From assembly GCA_963830885.1 (NCBI GenBank), contig CAWHOA010000019.1, positions 1 through 64,000 of the forward strand: 64,000 nucleotides of DNA. The letters run 5' to 3'. The first letter of the stretch is position 1. Each line of letters opens with the position of its first letter. This DNA comes from JAIBJN01 sp963830885. Lineage in GTDB: Bacteria > Actinomycetota > Thermoleophilia > Gaiellales > Gaiellaceae. This document shows, one piece after another, positions 25,970-34,054 of the stretch. Below the pieces are notes generated by a model. That model worked only from the letters and a program-made list of their open reading frames with translations. It did no database searches and had not been told where the DNA came from. Made by a program: the position numbers and the translations under genes.

Positions 25970-26427
25970 TCCCCGATCTGGAGGAGAGCGGCCATGCGGT
26001 CCCAGCGGTCGAGCTCGCAGCCGTTCGAGCGCTCGAACGCCGCGTCGACGTCCTCGCCGTTCACGACCCCGACCACGGTCGCCTGCTCGGGGCCGCCGAA
26101 GATCATCGTGCAGACGCTGTCGGCGGGGACGGGCTCGAGGGCCGCCGGGTCGGTGGCCAGCGCGGCGCACGCAGCCTCCGGGTCGGGATGCGTGCCGGCG
26201 GCAGGCTCGCACGTGAGCGTCGCTTCGACGGACGCACCGTCGGCGCCCTCGGGCCAGAAGGTGACCGTAACCTCGGTCGCCGGCCCTGGCCGGGCCTCGG
26301 TCGAGTCGCCGCCGCCACCTCCTGCCGAGCCGTCGTCGTCGCCGGAGTCCGACCCGCAGCCGAGGGCGAGCAGCGCGACCAGCGCCGCGAGCACCGCGAG
26401 CCCAGCTGGGTAGCGCCTAGCCCCCAC
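25966..26427 (-). CDS. Lipoprotein with subtilisin-inhibitor-like (SSI) domain
   Basis: A 153-residue exported protein. A signal peptide ends in a lipobox (LALGC, Cys24), then a Gly/Ser/Asp-rich linker leads to a domain with TLTCEPAAGTHPDPEAACAA, VCTMIFGGPEQATV and FERSNGCELDRWDRM. The four cysteines and the THPDPEAACAAL-type segment match the Streptomyces subtilisin inhibitor family, which blocks serine proteases. The reactive-site region between the second and third Cys is short (PADSVC), so inhibitory activity is uncertain. GTG start, overlapping the upstream lipoprotein gene by 11 bases. Confidence 0.8.
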   Translation of the reverse strand: MGARRYPAGLAVLAALVALLALGCGSDSGDDDGSAGGGGGDSTEARPGPATEVTVTFWPEGADGASVEATLTCEPAAGTHPDPEAACAALATDPAALEPVPADSVCTMIFGGPEQATVVGVVNGEDVDAAFERSNGCELDRWDRMAALLQIGD

Positions 26428-26818
26428 TGGCCGTCAGTATCCCATCCGAGACGACGCCGGCGAGCTGGGTCGGCCGGTCGGTCCACATGACGTCGCCCTC
26501 CATGATCAGGCCCTCGACCTGGGCGACGTCGAGCCCGGTGACGAGGAGCGAAGCACCGCCGCACTGGGGCGGGAAGGACTCGGCCAGGGCCGAGCACAGC
26601 CTGGCCTGCCCATCCGTGACCAGGAGGTTCCCGTTCACCAGGAGTGGCTCGGAGGAGTCGGACTCGAGCGCCTCCTCGATGGAGATCCCGGCACCCGCGG
26701 ACTGGGTCGTGCCGGGCATGGTGTTCCCGCCGGCGGCGGTGTCGGAGTCGTCGCCGCCGCACCCGGCGAGCGCGGCGGCCGCGAGCAGGGCGGCGAGGAT
26801 GCCGATCGTGGTCTTCAT
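26417..26818 (-). CDS. Small secreted lipoprotein
   Basis: A 133-residue protein with a signal peptide and lipobox LAGC (Cys20), followed by a Gly/Asp/Ser linker. The domain reads LLVNGNLLVTDGQARLCSALA with SFPPQCGGASLLVTGLD, giving one possible disulfide, and is rich in beta strands, perhaps an OB-like fold. Function unknown. It overlaps the SSI-like lipoprotein gene by 11 bases, so the two form an operon and may work together at the cell surface. Confidence 0.78.
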   Translation of the reverse strand: MKTTIGILAALLAAAALAGCGGDDSDTAAGGNTMPGTTQSAGAGISIEEALESDSSEPLLVNGNLLVTDGQARLCSALAESFPPQCGGASLLVTGLDVAQVEGLIMEGDVMWTDRPTQLAGVVSDGILTASGG

Positions 26819-26859
26819 GTCCGGTCAGACCGGGGATTCGCCGGGAAGGTTCCCGAACC

Positions 26860-27231
26860 CTACGAGAGCTCCAGGCCGTTCACCGACTCGTCGGCGATCG
26901 TCCAGGCGGCCAGCTCGCCGCTCCTGAGCGAGAGGATCACGTACGGCTTGCCCTCCCAGAGCCCGATCGCCTCGACGTCGGTTCGCGAGGGGCGCGGCGG
27001 GCTCGACGGGTGCGAGTGGAAGACGGCGAGCTCGTAGCCGTCGTCCTCCAGGAACCAGACCTCGGGATCGATCTCGAGCTCGAAGCGGTACGGGCTGGCC
27101 GCTCGATTGCGGCCGGGGAAGAAGCGCTCCGCCACGCCGTCGCGGAGCGCGATCAAGCCGCAGGCCTCGTTCGGGAGCTCTGCCTCGGCGTGCTCGACGA
27201 GCGCCGAGCGCACCTCGGCGGGGATCACCAC
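26860..27231 (-). CDS. mec: JAMM/MPN+ metalloprotease (Mec-like)
   Basis: A 123-residue zinc protease of the Mov34/MPN/PAD-1 family. PNEACGLIA supplies the catalytic Glu, and VFHSHPSSPPRPSRTD is the full JAMM signature (H-x-H-P-x7-S-x2-D). In mycobacteria the homologous Mec+ releases cysteine from the sulfur-carrier protein CysO. Here it overlaps by seven bases the gene for a fused sulfur carrier and cysteine synthase, so the same pathway is very likely. GTG 27231 (or the adjacent GTG) is the start. Confidence 0.9.
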   Translation of the reverse strand: MVIPAEVRSALVEHAEAELPNEACGLIALRDGVAERFFPGRNRAASPYRFELEIDPEVWFLEDDGYELAVFHSHPSSPPRPSRTDVEAIGLWEGKPYVILSLRSGELAAWTIADESVNGLELS

Positions 27232-28436
27232 CAGAGGCGGTCTTCCATGGCCGCGCCGACCTCGGCGGCAGGGCGCGTCCAGAAGTCGGCGGAGAGGTAC
27301 TTCCAGCCGCCGTCGGCGAGGACGGCGACGACGACGCCCTCGTCCAGGTCCTCGGCGATGCGCCGGGCGACGTGGATGACCGCGCCGGACGAGACGCCGG
27401 CGAAGATCGCCTCGCGCTCGAGCAGCAGGCGCAGGCCCTCGACCGACTCCTCGTTCGTCACGAGCAGCTTCCGGTCGAGCTTGGAGACGTCGAGGATCGG
27501 CGGGACGTAGCCGTCCGCCAGCGAGCGCAGGCCGTAGACGAGGTCGCCCTGGAGCGGCTCCGCCGCCGCGACGATCAGCTCCGGGTGGGACTCCCGGAGC
27601 CGGTCCCCGGCACCCATGAGGGTGCCGCCGGTGCCAAGACCGGCGACGAGGGCGTCGACATGCGGGAGGGCGTCTGCGATCTCGGCGCCCGTACCCTCGT
27701 AGTGGGCGCGGGGATTGGCCTCGTTGCCGTACTGGAAGGGCATGAACCAGCGCGCGTCCCGCTCCGCCAGCTGCAGAGCGAGCCGCACAGCGCCGTTCGA
27801 GCCCTCCGAGGCCGGGGAGAAGACGAGCCGCGCGCCGTAGAGCTCGAGGAGCTTGATGCGCTCGGGGGTGGCGTTCTCGGGGATGACGCAGGTCAGCGGA
27901 TAGCCCTTGAGCTTCGCGACCATGGCGAGGGAGATGCCGGTGTTGCCGCTCGTGGGCTCGAGCAGCTCGCGTCCCGGTTCCAGCTCGCCGGCCGCCTCTG
28001 CAGCCTCGATCATGGTCTTCGCGACGCGGTCCTTGATCGAGCCCGTCGGGTTCTGCCCTTCGAGCTTCGCGTAGAGCTTGACGCCCGCGTGCGGCGCGAG
28101 CCTCGGCAGCTCGACGAGCGGCGTCGAGCCGATCGTCTCCAGGAGCGACGGCGTGAGCGTCTGCTCCCCGCCTGCCATTGCGGGCAGGAGAATCACCGTG
28201 GAGCCCGCGCTCACCTCGGTCTCGAGCCCGTCGAGCGTGCGCACGTCCTCGCTGTCGAGGTAGACGTTGACGAAGGGCGCGACTTCCTCGTCACCGTCGA
28301 GCACCTGCCGGCCCAGCCCGGGGAAGCGCTCGGCGAGGTCGGCGAGCACCTCCCGCATGGTCGAGCCGCTGGCTTCGACCTCGCGGGCGCCGCCGACCTC
28401 GGAGCGCAGCGTGGGCGGGATGCGAACCTTGATCAC
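27225..28436 (-). CDS. cysM: Fusion: MoaD/ThiS-like sulfur carrier (CysO) + CysM-type cysteine synthase
   Basis: A 403-residue protein with two domains in one uninterrupted frame. Residues 1-90 are a beta-grasp sulfur carrier (IKVRIPPTLRSEVGG to STVILLPAMAGG), ending in the Gly-Gly that is normally the free C-terminus. Residues about 97-400 are a PLP-dependent cysteine synthase: SLLETIGSTPLVELPR, the PLP lysine in PTGSIKDR (Lys135), PTSGNTGIS, and GLGTGGTLMG. In mycobacteria CysO and CysM are separate, adjacent genes. I checked the joining bases: GCA-GGC-GGG-GAG-CAG contains no stop. GTG 28436 overlaps the upstream thiF-like stop (GTGA). Confidence 0.9.
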   Translation of the reverse strand: MIKVRIPPTLRSEVGGAREVEASGSTMREVLADLAERFPGLGRQVLDGDEEVAPFVNVYLDSEDVRTLDGLETEVSAGSTVILLPAMAGGEQTLTPSLLETIGSTPLVELPRLAPHAGVKLYAKLEGQNPTGSIKDRVAKTMIEAAEAAGELEPGRELLEPTSGNTGISLAMVAKLKGYPLTCVIPENATPERIKLLELYGARLVFSPASEGSNGAVRLALQLAERDARWFMPFQYGNEANPRAHYEGTGAEIADALPHVDALVAGLGTGGTLMGAGDRLRESHPELIVAAAEPLQGDLVYGLRSLADGYVPPILDVSKLDRKLLVTNEESVEGLRLLLEREAIFAGVSSGAVIHVARRIAEDLDEGVVVAVLADGGWKYLSADFWTRPAAEVGAAMEDRLWW

Positions 28437-29611
28437 GGCGTCACCTGCCGTGCGGGCCCGGCACAGAACTCGACGTAGTCGATGTAATCGGTGATCGTCG
28501 GGCTGTCGCCGCAGACCGGGCAGTCGGGATCGCGGCGCAGGCTGATCTCCGTGAACTGCGTCTCGAGCGCGTCGAAGAGGAGCAGGCGGCCGACGAGCGG
28601 CTCGCCGATCCCGAGCGCGAGCTTCAGGGCCTCGTTCGCCTGCAGCGAGCCGACGATGCCTGGCAGGACGCCCAGCACGCCGCCCTCGGCGCAGCTCGGC
28701 GCCAGCTCCGGCGGCGGGGGCTGCGGGAACAGGCACCGGTAGCACGGCCCCTCCTTCGGCTTGAAGACCGTGGTCTGGCCCTCGAAGCGGAAGATCGAGC
28801 CGTGGACGACCGGGATCCCGTGCCACACCGACGCGTCGTTCAGGAGGTAGCGCGTGGGGAAGTTGTCGGCGCCGTCGACGATCACGTCCCAGCCCTCGCC
28901 GAGGATCCGGTCGACGTTCTCGGAGGTGAGGCGCTCCTGGAAGACCTGGACGGTGACGTCGGGGTTCAGCGCGGCGATCGTCCGCTTCGCGGACTCGGCC
29001 TTCGAGTCGCCGAGGCGCTCGGTCGAGTGGACGATCTGGCGCTGGAGGTTCGTGTCGTCCACGACGTCGTCGTCGACGATTCCGAGCTTCCCGACGCCCG
29101 CCGCCGCCAGGTAGAGCGACGCGGGCGAGCCGAGGCCGCCGGCGCCGATCAGGAGGATGCGGGAGTCGAGCAGGCGCAGCTGGCCCTCCTCGCCCACCTC
29201 GGGGATGAGGAGGTGGCGCGAGTAGCGGCGGCGCTTCGGCTCGTCGAGCGCGCGCGGCAGGTCGAAGCCGAAGCCGTTGCGCTTCCATTCGTTGAACCCG
29301 CCGGCCAGCGACGACACGTTCTCGTAGCCCAGCTCCTCGAGCGCCTTCGCGGCGAAGGCCGAGCGCGCGCCGGAGGCGCAGTAGACGACCAGCCGTGCGT
29401 CCCGGTCGGGAACGGCGCCCTCGATGCGGGACTCGAGGTTCCCGCGCGGCACGTGCACGGCGCCGGGGATGTGGCCCTCGTCCCACTCGTTGCGGTCGCG
29501 GACGTCGACGAAGACGGCCGGCTCCGACTCGCGCAGCTCTGCCGCGTCAGGCACGCCGATCTCGTCGATCTCGCTCTTGACCTGCTGCAGCAGCTCGCGA
29601 TAGGTCGACAT
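28433..29611 (-). CDS. moeZ: Rhodanese-ThiF/MoeB fusion, sulfur-carrier activating enzyme (MoeZ-like)
   Basis: A 392-residue enzyme. Residues about 15-120 are a rhodanese domain (VFVDVRDRNEWDEGHIPGAV, active-site loop YCASGARS). Residues about 130-390 are an E1-like adenylyltransferase: GAGGLGSPASLYLAAAGVG, the Arg finger NLQRQIVHS, DGADNFPTRYLLND, and zinc cysteines in CYRC and CPVC. It should adenylate and thiocarboxylate the Gly-Gly tail of the sulfur carrier. In MoeZ the rhodanese domain is C-terminal, so the order is reversed. First gene of the operon. Confidence 0.93.
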   Translation of the reverse strand: MSTYRELLQQVKSEIDEIGVPDAAELRESEPAVFVDVRDRNEWDEGHIPGAVHVPRGNLESRIEGAVPDRDARLVVYCASGARSAFAAKALEELGYENVSSLAGGFNEWKRNGFGFDLPRALDEPKRRRYSRHLLIPEVGEEGQLRLLDSRILLIGAGGLGSPASLYLAAAGVGKLGIVDDDVVDDTNLQRQIVHSTERLGDSKAESAKRTIAALNPDVTVQVFQERLTSENVDRILGEGWDVIVDGADNFPTRYLLNDASVWHGIPVVHGSIFRFEGQTTVFKPKEGPCYRCLFPQPPPPELAPSCAEGGVLGVLPGIVGSLQANEALKLALGIGEPLVGRLLLFDALETQFTEISLRRDPDCPVCGDSPTITDYIDYVEFCAGPARQVTP

Positions 29612-29621
29612 TGCTTCACGA

Positions 29622-29627
29622 AGTATA
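29622..29627 (-). promoter_or_regulatory. Putative -10 box of the sulfur-carrier operon
   Basis: TATACT on the minus strand, ten bases from ATG 29611. It is the best TATAAT-like match in the 64-base divergent spacer with the TPR gene. Confidence 0.4.
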
Positions 29628-29675
29628 GCTACCTGTAGGCGGCGTCTGGCAAGGGCCGGAAGCTACGCTCGCCGC

Positions 29676-30653
29676 GTGTCCCCGCGTCGCGCCCGCGCCC
29701 TCGTCGGCCTGGCGGCGGCCGGCGCCGCCGCGCTGGTCGTCGGCGTGTCCGTCCTCCAGGGCGGGGACGAGAGCGCGCCGGCAGCGACCACCGAGGCCGA
29801 GCGCCCGCCGCCCCCGCTGGAGCTGGGCCTTGCCGTGCGGAGCGACGCCGAGGCGGACGCCCTCCGGGCGGCCGAGGAACTGGTCGACGAAGGCGACCGG
29901 CCCGGCGGTCTCGCCCGCTTCGACGAGATCCTCGCGGAGAATCCGGAGTCGGTCGAAGCTGCCGTCGGTGCGGCGATCGCCGCCTGGCCGGAGGGCACGG
30001 TCGAGCGCCTGGAGGCGCTCGCCGCCGAGCAGCCCGAGAGCGGCCTCGTCCAGCTCCACCTCGGCCTCGCCCTGCTTGCGAGCGGCGACGAGGAGGGAGC
30101 GCGGAGCGCCTGGGCGAAGGTCGGCGAGGTCGATCCGGACACTCCTGCGGCGCTGCGTGCAGAGGACCTCCTCAACCCGCAGTTCGCGCCCGGCCGCCCG
30201 CCGTTCGTGGCGCCGCTCGAGGCGCCGCCCGGTCTCGAGGGCCTCTCAGCGGAGGAGCAGCTCGCCGAGCTCGAGCGCCTGGCCGAGGAGGGAGGCGTCG
30301 ACGAGCGGCTCTTCTACGGCATCGTGCTCCAGCGGGCGGGCCGTCCGGTGTCAGCCCAGGAGGCCTTCGCCGGCGCCGCCGAAGCCGACCCAGACAGCGT
30401 TCCGGCAAAGGTCGCCGCCGCGCTCGGGCGCTTCGACAAGGACGATCCGTCGCAGGCATTCTCGCGGCTGGGCCCGCTCGCCGACGCCGACGAGACCGGC
30501 GTCGTCCGCTACCACCTCGGCCTCGCGCTCTCCTGGATCGGGCAGGTCGAGGAGGCGACTCGGCAGCTTCGCCTGGCCCGCGAGGCCGATCCGGACGGCT
30601 TTTACGCGAGGGAAGCGGAGCGCCTGCTGGACCGTCTTGAGGACGTCGATTGA
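29676..30653 (+). CDS. Membrane-anchored TPR-repeat protein
   Basis: A 325-residue protein with one N-terminal membrane segment (ALVGLAAAGAAALVVGVSVL) that leaves the rest outside the cytoplasm. At least five tetratricopeptide-like units follow, for example GGLARFDEILAENPESVEAA, AEEQPES-type helices and FYGIVLQRAGRPVSAQEAF with AEADPDS. It probably acts as a scaffold. TACGCT at 29664-29669, six bases before GTG 29676, suggests a leaderless start. A hairpin follows the stop. Confidence 0.82.
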   Translation: MSPRRARALVGLAAAGAAALVVGVSVLQGGDESAPAATTEAERPPPPLELGLAVRSDAEADALRAAEELVDEGDRPGGLARFDEILAENPESVEAAVGAAIAAWPEGTVERLEALAAEQPESGLVQLHLGLALLASGDEEGARSAWAKVGEVDPDTPAALRAEDLLNPQFAPGRPPFVAPLEAPPGLEGLSAEEQLAELERLAEEGGVDERLFYGIVLQRAGRPVSAQEAFAGAAEADPDSVPAKVAAALGRFDKDDPSQAFSRLGPLADADETGVVRYHLGLALSWIGQVEEATRQLRLAREADPDGFYAREAERLLDRLEDVD

Positions 30654-30658
30654 CACAG

Positions 30659-30674
30659 TCCCCCAAAAGGGGGA
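30659..30674. terminator. C5-A4-G5 hairpin after the TPR gene
   Basis: TCCCCC, loop AAAA, GGGGGA: a perfect 6-bp stem beginning six bases after the stop of the TPR gene. No T run follows, but it is well placed to separate the TPR gene from rpoD. Confidence 0.55.
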
Positions 30675-30741
30675 AGCCGGATGTCCGGTCGCCGTGCAAG
30701 AGTCGCGGCGGTTGTGAAGGAGATTTGCGGCAGAGCGGCGG

Positions 30742-30769
30742 TTGACAAGTCGTCTGTCCCGGCTACGTT
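30742..30769 (+). promoter_or_regulatory. Putative housekeeping promoter of rpoD
   Basis: TTGACA at 30742-30747 and TACGTT at 30764-30769, 16 bases apart. The -35 box is a perfect consensus match. A purine-rich leader (GGAGAGGGAGGGG) then precedes GTG 30813. Confidence 0.6.
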
Positions 30770-30812
30770 GAGAGACGGGATAGGGGATTTCGAGGAGAGG
30801 GAGGGGAGCTGA

Positions 30813-31856
30813 GTGGGCGTCATGCTCGACCATGAGGACGCCAGGGCGCTCGTGCGCCAGGGCCAGGAGGCTGGCTTCCTAACGCACGAGGAGATTGCGC
30901 TGGCGCTCGGCGACGAGTTCGAGCCCCTGCAGCTCGACGAGTTCTACACGGCGCTCGAGAAGCTCCACATCGAGGTCGTCGACGAGGCCGCCGACGCGGC
31001 CGAGCTCGACCTCGAGCCCGAGGCGCGCGAGATCTCCACGGACGCACTGCAGCTCTTCCTCAAGGACATCGGCAAGGTGCCTCTCCTCACGGCCGCGCAG
31101 GAGGTCGAGCTCGCCAAGCGCATCGAGCGCGGCGACCACCCGGCCAAGCAGAAGATGGTCGAGTCGAACCTCCGGCTCGTCGTCTCGATCGCGAAGAACT
31201 ACCGCAACCAGGGCCTGCCCTTCCTCGACCTGATCCAGGAGGGCACGATCGGGCTCGTCCGGGCGGCGGAGAAGTTCGACTACCGCAAGGGCTTCAAGTT
31301 CTCCACCTACGCGACCTGGTGGATCCGCCAGGCGGTGGCCCGCGCGCTCGCCGACAAGGCGCGCACGATCCGGATGCCGGTCCACGTCGTCGAGAAGCTG
31401 AACAAGATCGGCCGCATCGAGCGGAAGCTCCTCAGCGAGTTCGGCCGCGAGCCGACGATCGACGAGGTCGCCCGCGAGCTCGAGCTGGAGCCCGACGAGG
31501 TCGAGCACATCAAGCGGAGCGCCCAGGCCCCGGTCTCGCTGGAGAAGCCCGTCGGCGACGAGGAGGAGTCCGAGTTCGGCCACTTCCTCGCCGACGAGAC
31601 GGCCCCGGCGCCGGACGAGGCGGCCGAGACCCAGCTCCGCAAGGAGACGCTCTCGCGCGTCCTCCAGACCCTCTCGCTGCGCGAGCGCCGCGTCCTCGAG
31701 ATGCGCTACGGCCTGGACGGCCAGCACCCGCGCACCCTCGACGAGGTCGGCCGCACGTTCAACGTCACGCGCGAGCGCGTCCGCCAGATCGAGAACCAGT
31801 GCCTGAAGAAGCTGCAGGCGCTGGCCGAGACGCAGAAGCTCCGCGACGTCGCCTGA
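30813..31856 (+). CDS. rpoD: Primary RNA polymerase sigma factor (RpoD/SigA)
   Basis: A 347-residue sigma-70. Region 1.2 is LQLFLKDIGKVPLLTAAQEV; region 2 has NLRLVVSIAKNYRNQGLPFL and FKFSTYATWWIRQAVARA (2.3-2.4); region 3 follows IRMPVHVVEKLNK; region 4.2 is TFNVTRERVRQIENQCLKKL. Region 1.1 is short and there is no large non-conserved insert, as in actinobacterial SigA. It should direct transcription of most genes. GTG 30813 or ATG 30822 may be the start; the Shine-Dalgarno favours the former. Confidence 0.96.
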   Translation: MGVMLDHEDARALVRQGQEAGFLTHEEIALALGDEFEPLQLDEFYTALEKLHIEVVDEAADAAELDLEPEAREISTDALQLFLKDIGKVPLLTAAQEVELAKRIERGDHPAKQKMVESNLRLVVSIAKNYRNQGLPFLDLIQEGTIGLVRAAEKFDYRKGFKFSTYATWWIRQAVARALADKARTIRMPVHVVEKLNKIGRIERKLLSEFGREPTIDEVARELELEPDEVEHIKRSAQAPVSLEKPVGDEEESEFGHFLADETAPAPDEAAETQLRKETLSRVLQTLSLRERRVLEMRYGLDGQHPRTLDEVGRTFNVTRERVRQIENQCLKKLQALAETQKLRDVA

Positions 31857-31868
31857 CCGGTTCGCCCA

Positions 31869-32672
31869 TCAACGGCCGACGGCGCCCAGGAACCCCTCAA
31901 GCGTCTCGCGCCACCTGAGCGGCTGCTCGAGGTGAGGGTCGTGCCCGGCGCCTTCGACCTCGACGACCCGAGCCGCGGGAAGCGCAGCGACCATGCGTTG
32001 GGTCTCGTCCCGAAGCGCGCCGCGCTCGCCTCGGACGACAAGCACCGGGCAGCGGATCCGAGACCAGTCGTCCCACCAACTCCGCCCGCTCGCCTCCGAG
32101 AGCGCGGCAAGGAGCACGTCCTTTTCGAAGCTCGGCCACAGCCCGTCGTCGCGCTCCTCGAGGCCGCCGGCCCACGCACGCGACCACGACGTGTCGCCGC
32201 CGAAGAAGGCAAGAGCATCGTTGCGGGAGGCGAAGGGCACAGGCCAGGACTCAAGCCAGCGGCGTACGGTTTCCGGCGCCCTCGGGTCTGCCGCCGGGCT
32301 AGCTTCCACCACCACGAGGGCTAGGACCAGCTCCGGCCGCCTGGCCGCGAGCAGGAAAGCGATCAAGCCGCCGAACGACTGCCCCACAACCACGGCGGGA
32401 GCCAGATCGAGCTGCTCGATCCACAGCTCGACGTCGGCGACGAAGGCGTCCGGCGAGACGCTCGCCGGTGCGCGCTCGCTTCGTCCGTGACCTCGCTGCT
32501 CGACCGCCACGACCCTGAAGGTCTCCGACAGCCAGGATGCGGTCTCGTGCCACTCGCCGGCATACCCGGCGAGCCCGTGCAGCAGTACAACGGCCTGGCC
32601 GCGACCGTCGTGATCCAGGCAGCACAGCCGAGTCCCCTCGCGCGCCTCGACGTGCCAGCGCTCGCCCGCCAC
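31869..32672 (-). CDS. Alpha/beta-hydrolase
   Basis: A 267-residue serine hydrolase. The nucleophile elbow is VVGQSFGGLIA, the oxyanion strand VVLLHGLAGYAGEW, and the catalytic His lies in VEGAGHDPHLEQP; the acid is in RGERGALRDE. Function (esterase, epoxide hydrolase or other) is not determined. GTG 32672 is chosen because longer in-frame starts run into the divergent peptidase gene. It is convergent with rpoD. Confidence 0.88.
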   Translation of the reverse strand: MAGERWHVEAREGTRLCCLDHDGRGQAVVLLHGLAGYAGEWHETASWLSETFRVVAVEQRGHGRSERAPASVSPDAFVADVELWIEQLDLAPAVVVGQSFGGLIAFLLAARRPELVLALVVVEASPAADPRAPETVRRWLESWPVPFASRNDALAFFGGDTSWSRAWAGGLEERDDGLWPSFEKDVLLAALSEASGRSWWDDWSRIRCPVLVVRGERGALRDETQRMVAALPAARVVEVEGAGHDPHLEQPLRWRETLEGFLGAVGR

Positions 32673-32725
32673 GGAGAGAGGGTACTCCCACGGTCTCAGA
32701 ACGAGCGGGCCGTAGACTCCGCGCG

Positions 32726-34053
32726 GTGACGGACCGGATCGATCCCGCCTGGCTCGCGGAGCTCTCCGAATGGCTCCGCATCCCCAGCGTCTCCGCGGAC
32801 CCGGCGCACGCGGGTGACGTACGGCGCTCCGGGGAGTGGGTCTGTGAGTTCGTGCGCGGGGCCGGCGGCGACGCAGGGCTCGTCGAGACGGACACGCACC
32901 CGCTGGCGGTCGGCGAGATCCGGGCCTCGACTGGCGCCGCCGACGCACCCACCGTCCTCCTCTACGGCCACTTCGACGTCCAGCCGCCGGCGCCGCTCGA
33001 GCTCTGGGAGTCCGACCCGTTCGAGCCCGAGATCCGGGACGGCTGGCTCTACTGCCGCGGCGCGGTCGACGACAAGGGCAACTCCTATCTGCTGCTCAAG
33101 GCCGCCCGGCTGCTCGCCGAGGAGGGCGCACTGCCCGTGAACGTGCGGGTCGCGTTCGACGGGGAGGAGGAGATCGGCGGGCACTCGATCGTCGACTTCC
33201 TCGCCGCGGACGAGCGCGGCGCCGACGCCTGTCTCATCTTCGACAGCGGCATGCCTCGCGAAGACACGCCTGCGTTCGACCTGGGCGTGCGCGGGCTCGT
33301 CTACTTCCACGTAAGCCTGCGCACCGGAGAGCGCGACCTGCACTCGGGCATGTTCGGAGGCGCCGCGCTGAACGCCGTCCACGCGCTCATGCGGACGCTC
33401 GACGCCGTCGTGGCGATGCCGGACGAGCTGCGCGCCGGCGTCATCCCGCCGACTGACGAGGAGCTCCGCTCCTGGCAGGAGCTCGACCCCGGCGCGGCCG
33501 TGCTCGCCGACGCCGGCGCGGTGCCCATGGACGCCGGGGCCGCGGCCGAGTTCTACCCGCGCATCTACGCCGGCCCGGCCGTGGACGTGAACGGGCTCCA
33601 GGGCGGCGAGGCGGTCCTCCAGAAGACCGTGCTCCCCGTCGCGGCAGAGGCGAACGTCTCCATCCGCCTCGCGCCGGGCCAGGACGTCGAGGGCATCAGC
33701 GCCGCCTTCGAGCGGCTGCTCCGCGACGCCGCGCCTCCCGGGCGCCGAGCTCGAGGTGGAGCGGCGCTCGTCCTCGCCGGCCGGGCTGATTCCGCCCGAC
33801 GCGCCGGCCGTGCGGCTCGCGCAGGACGCCTTCGAGCGCGTCCTCGGCAGTCGGCCGCTGCTGCTCCGCACCGGGGGGACGATCCCGCTCGTCCCGGCGC
33901 TCGCCGAGCGCGAGCATCCCGACGATCCTCACTGGCTTCGCCCTCCCGGGCGCCAACGTCCACTCACCGAACGAGCGCCTGCTCGCCCGCTACCTCCCGC
34001 TCGGCGTCGACGCTGCCCGCGAGACGCTGGTCGCGCTCGCCGGCCTGCACTGA
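32726..34053 (+). CDS. M20-family dipeptidase, broken by two frameshifts
   Basis: A metallopeptidase whose first 340 residues read normally: LLYGHFDVQPPAPLELW, RGAVDDKGNSYLLLKAARLL, FDGEEEIGGHS and IFDSGMPRED give the two-zinc site, and LHSGMFGGAALNAVHALM the lid. Near 33738 the frame changes (into PPGAELEVERRSSSPAGL and beyond), and near 33912 it changes again (into IPTILTGFALPGANVHSPNE) before a stop at 34053. Two apparent one-base insertions; correcting them gives about 441 residues. TAGACT lies seven bases before GTG 32726. Confidence 0.85.
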
Positions 34054-34054
34054 C

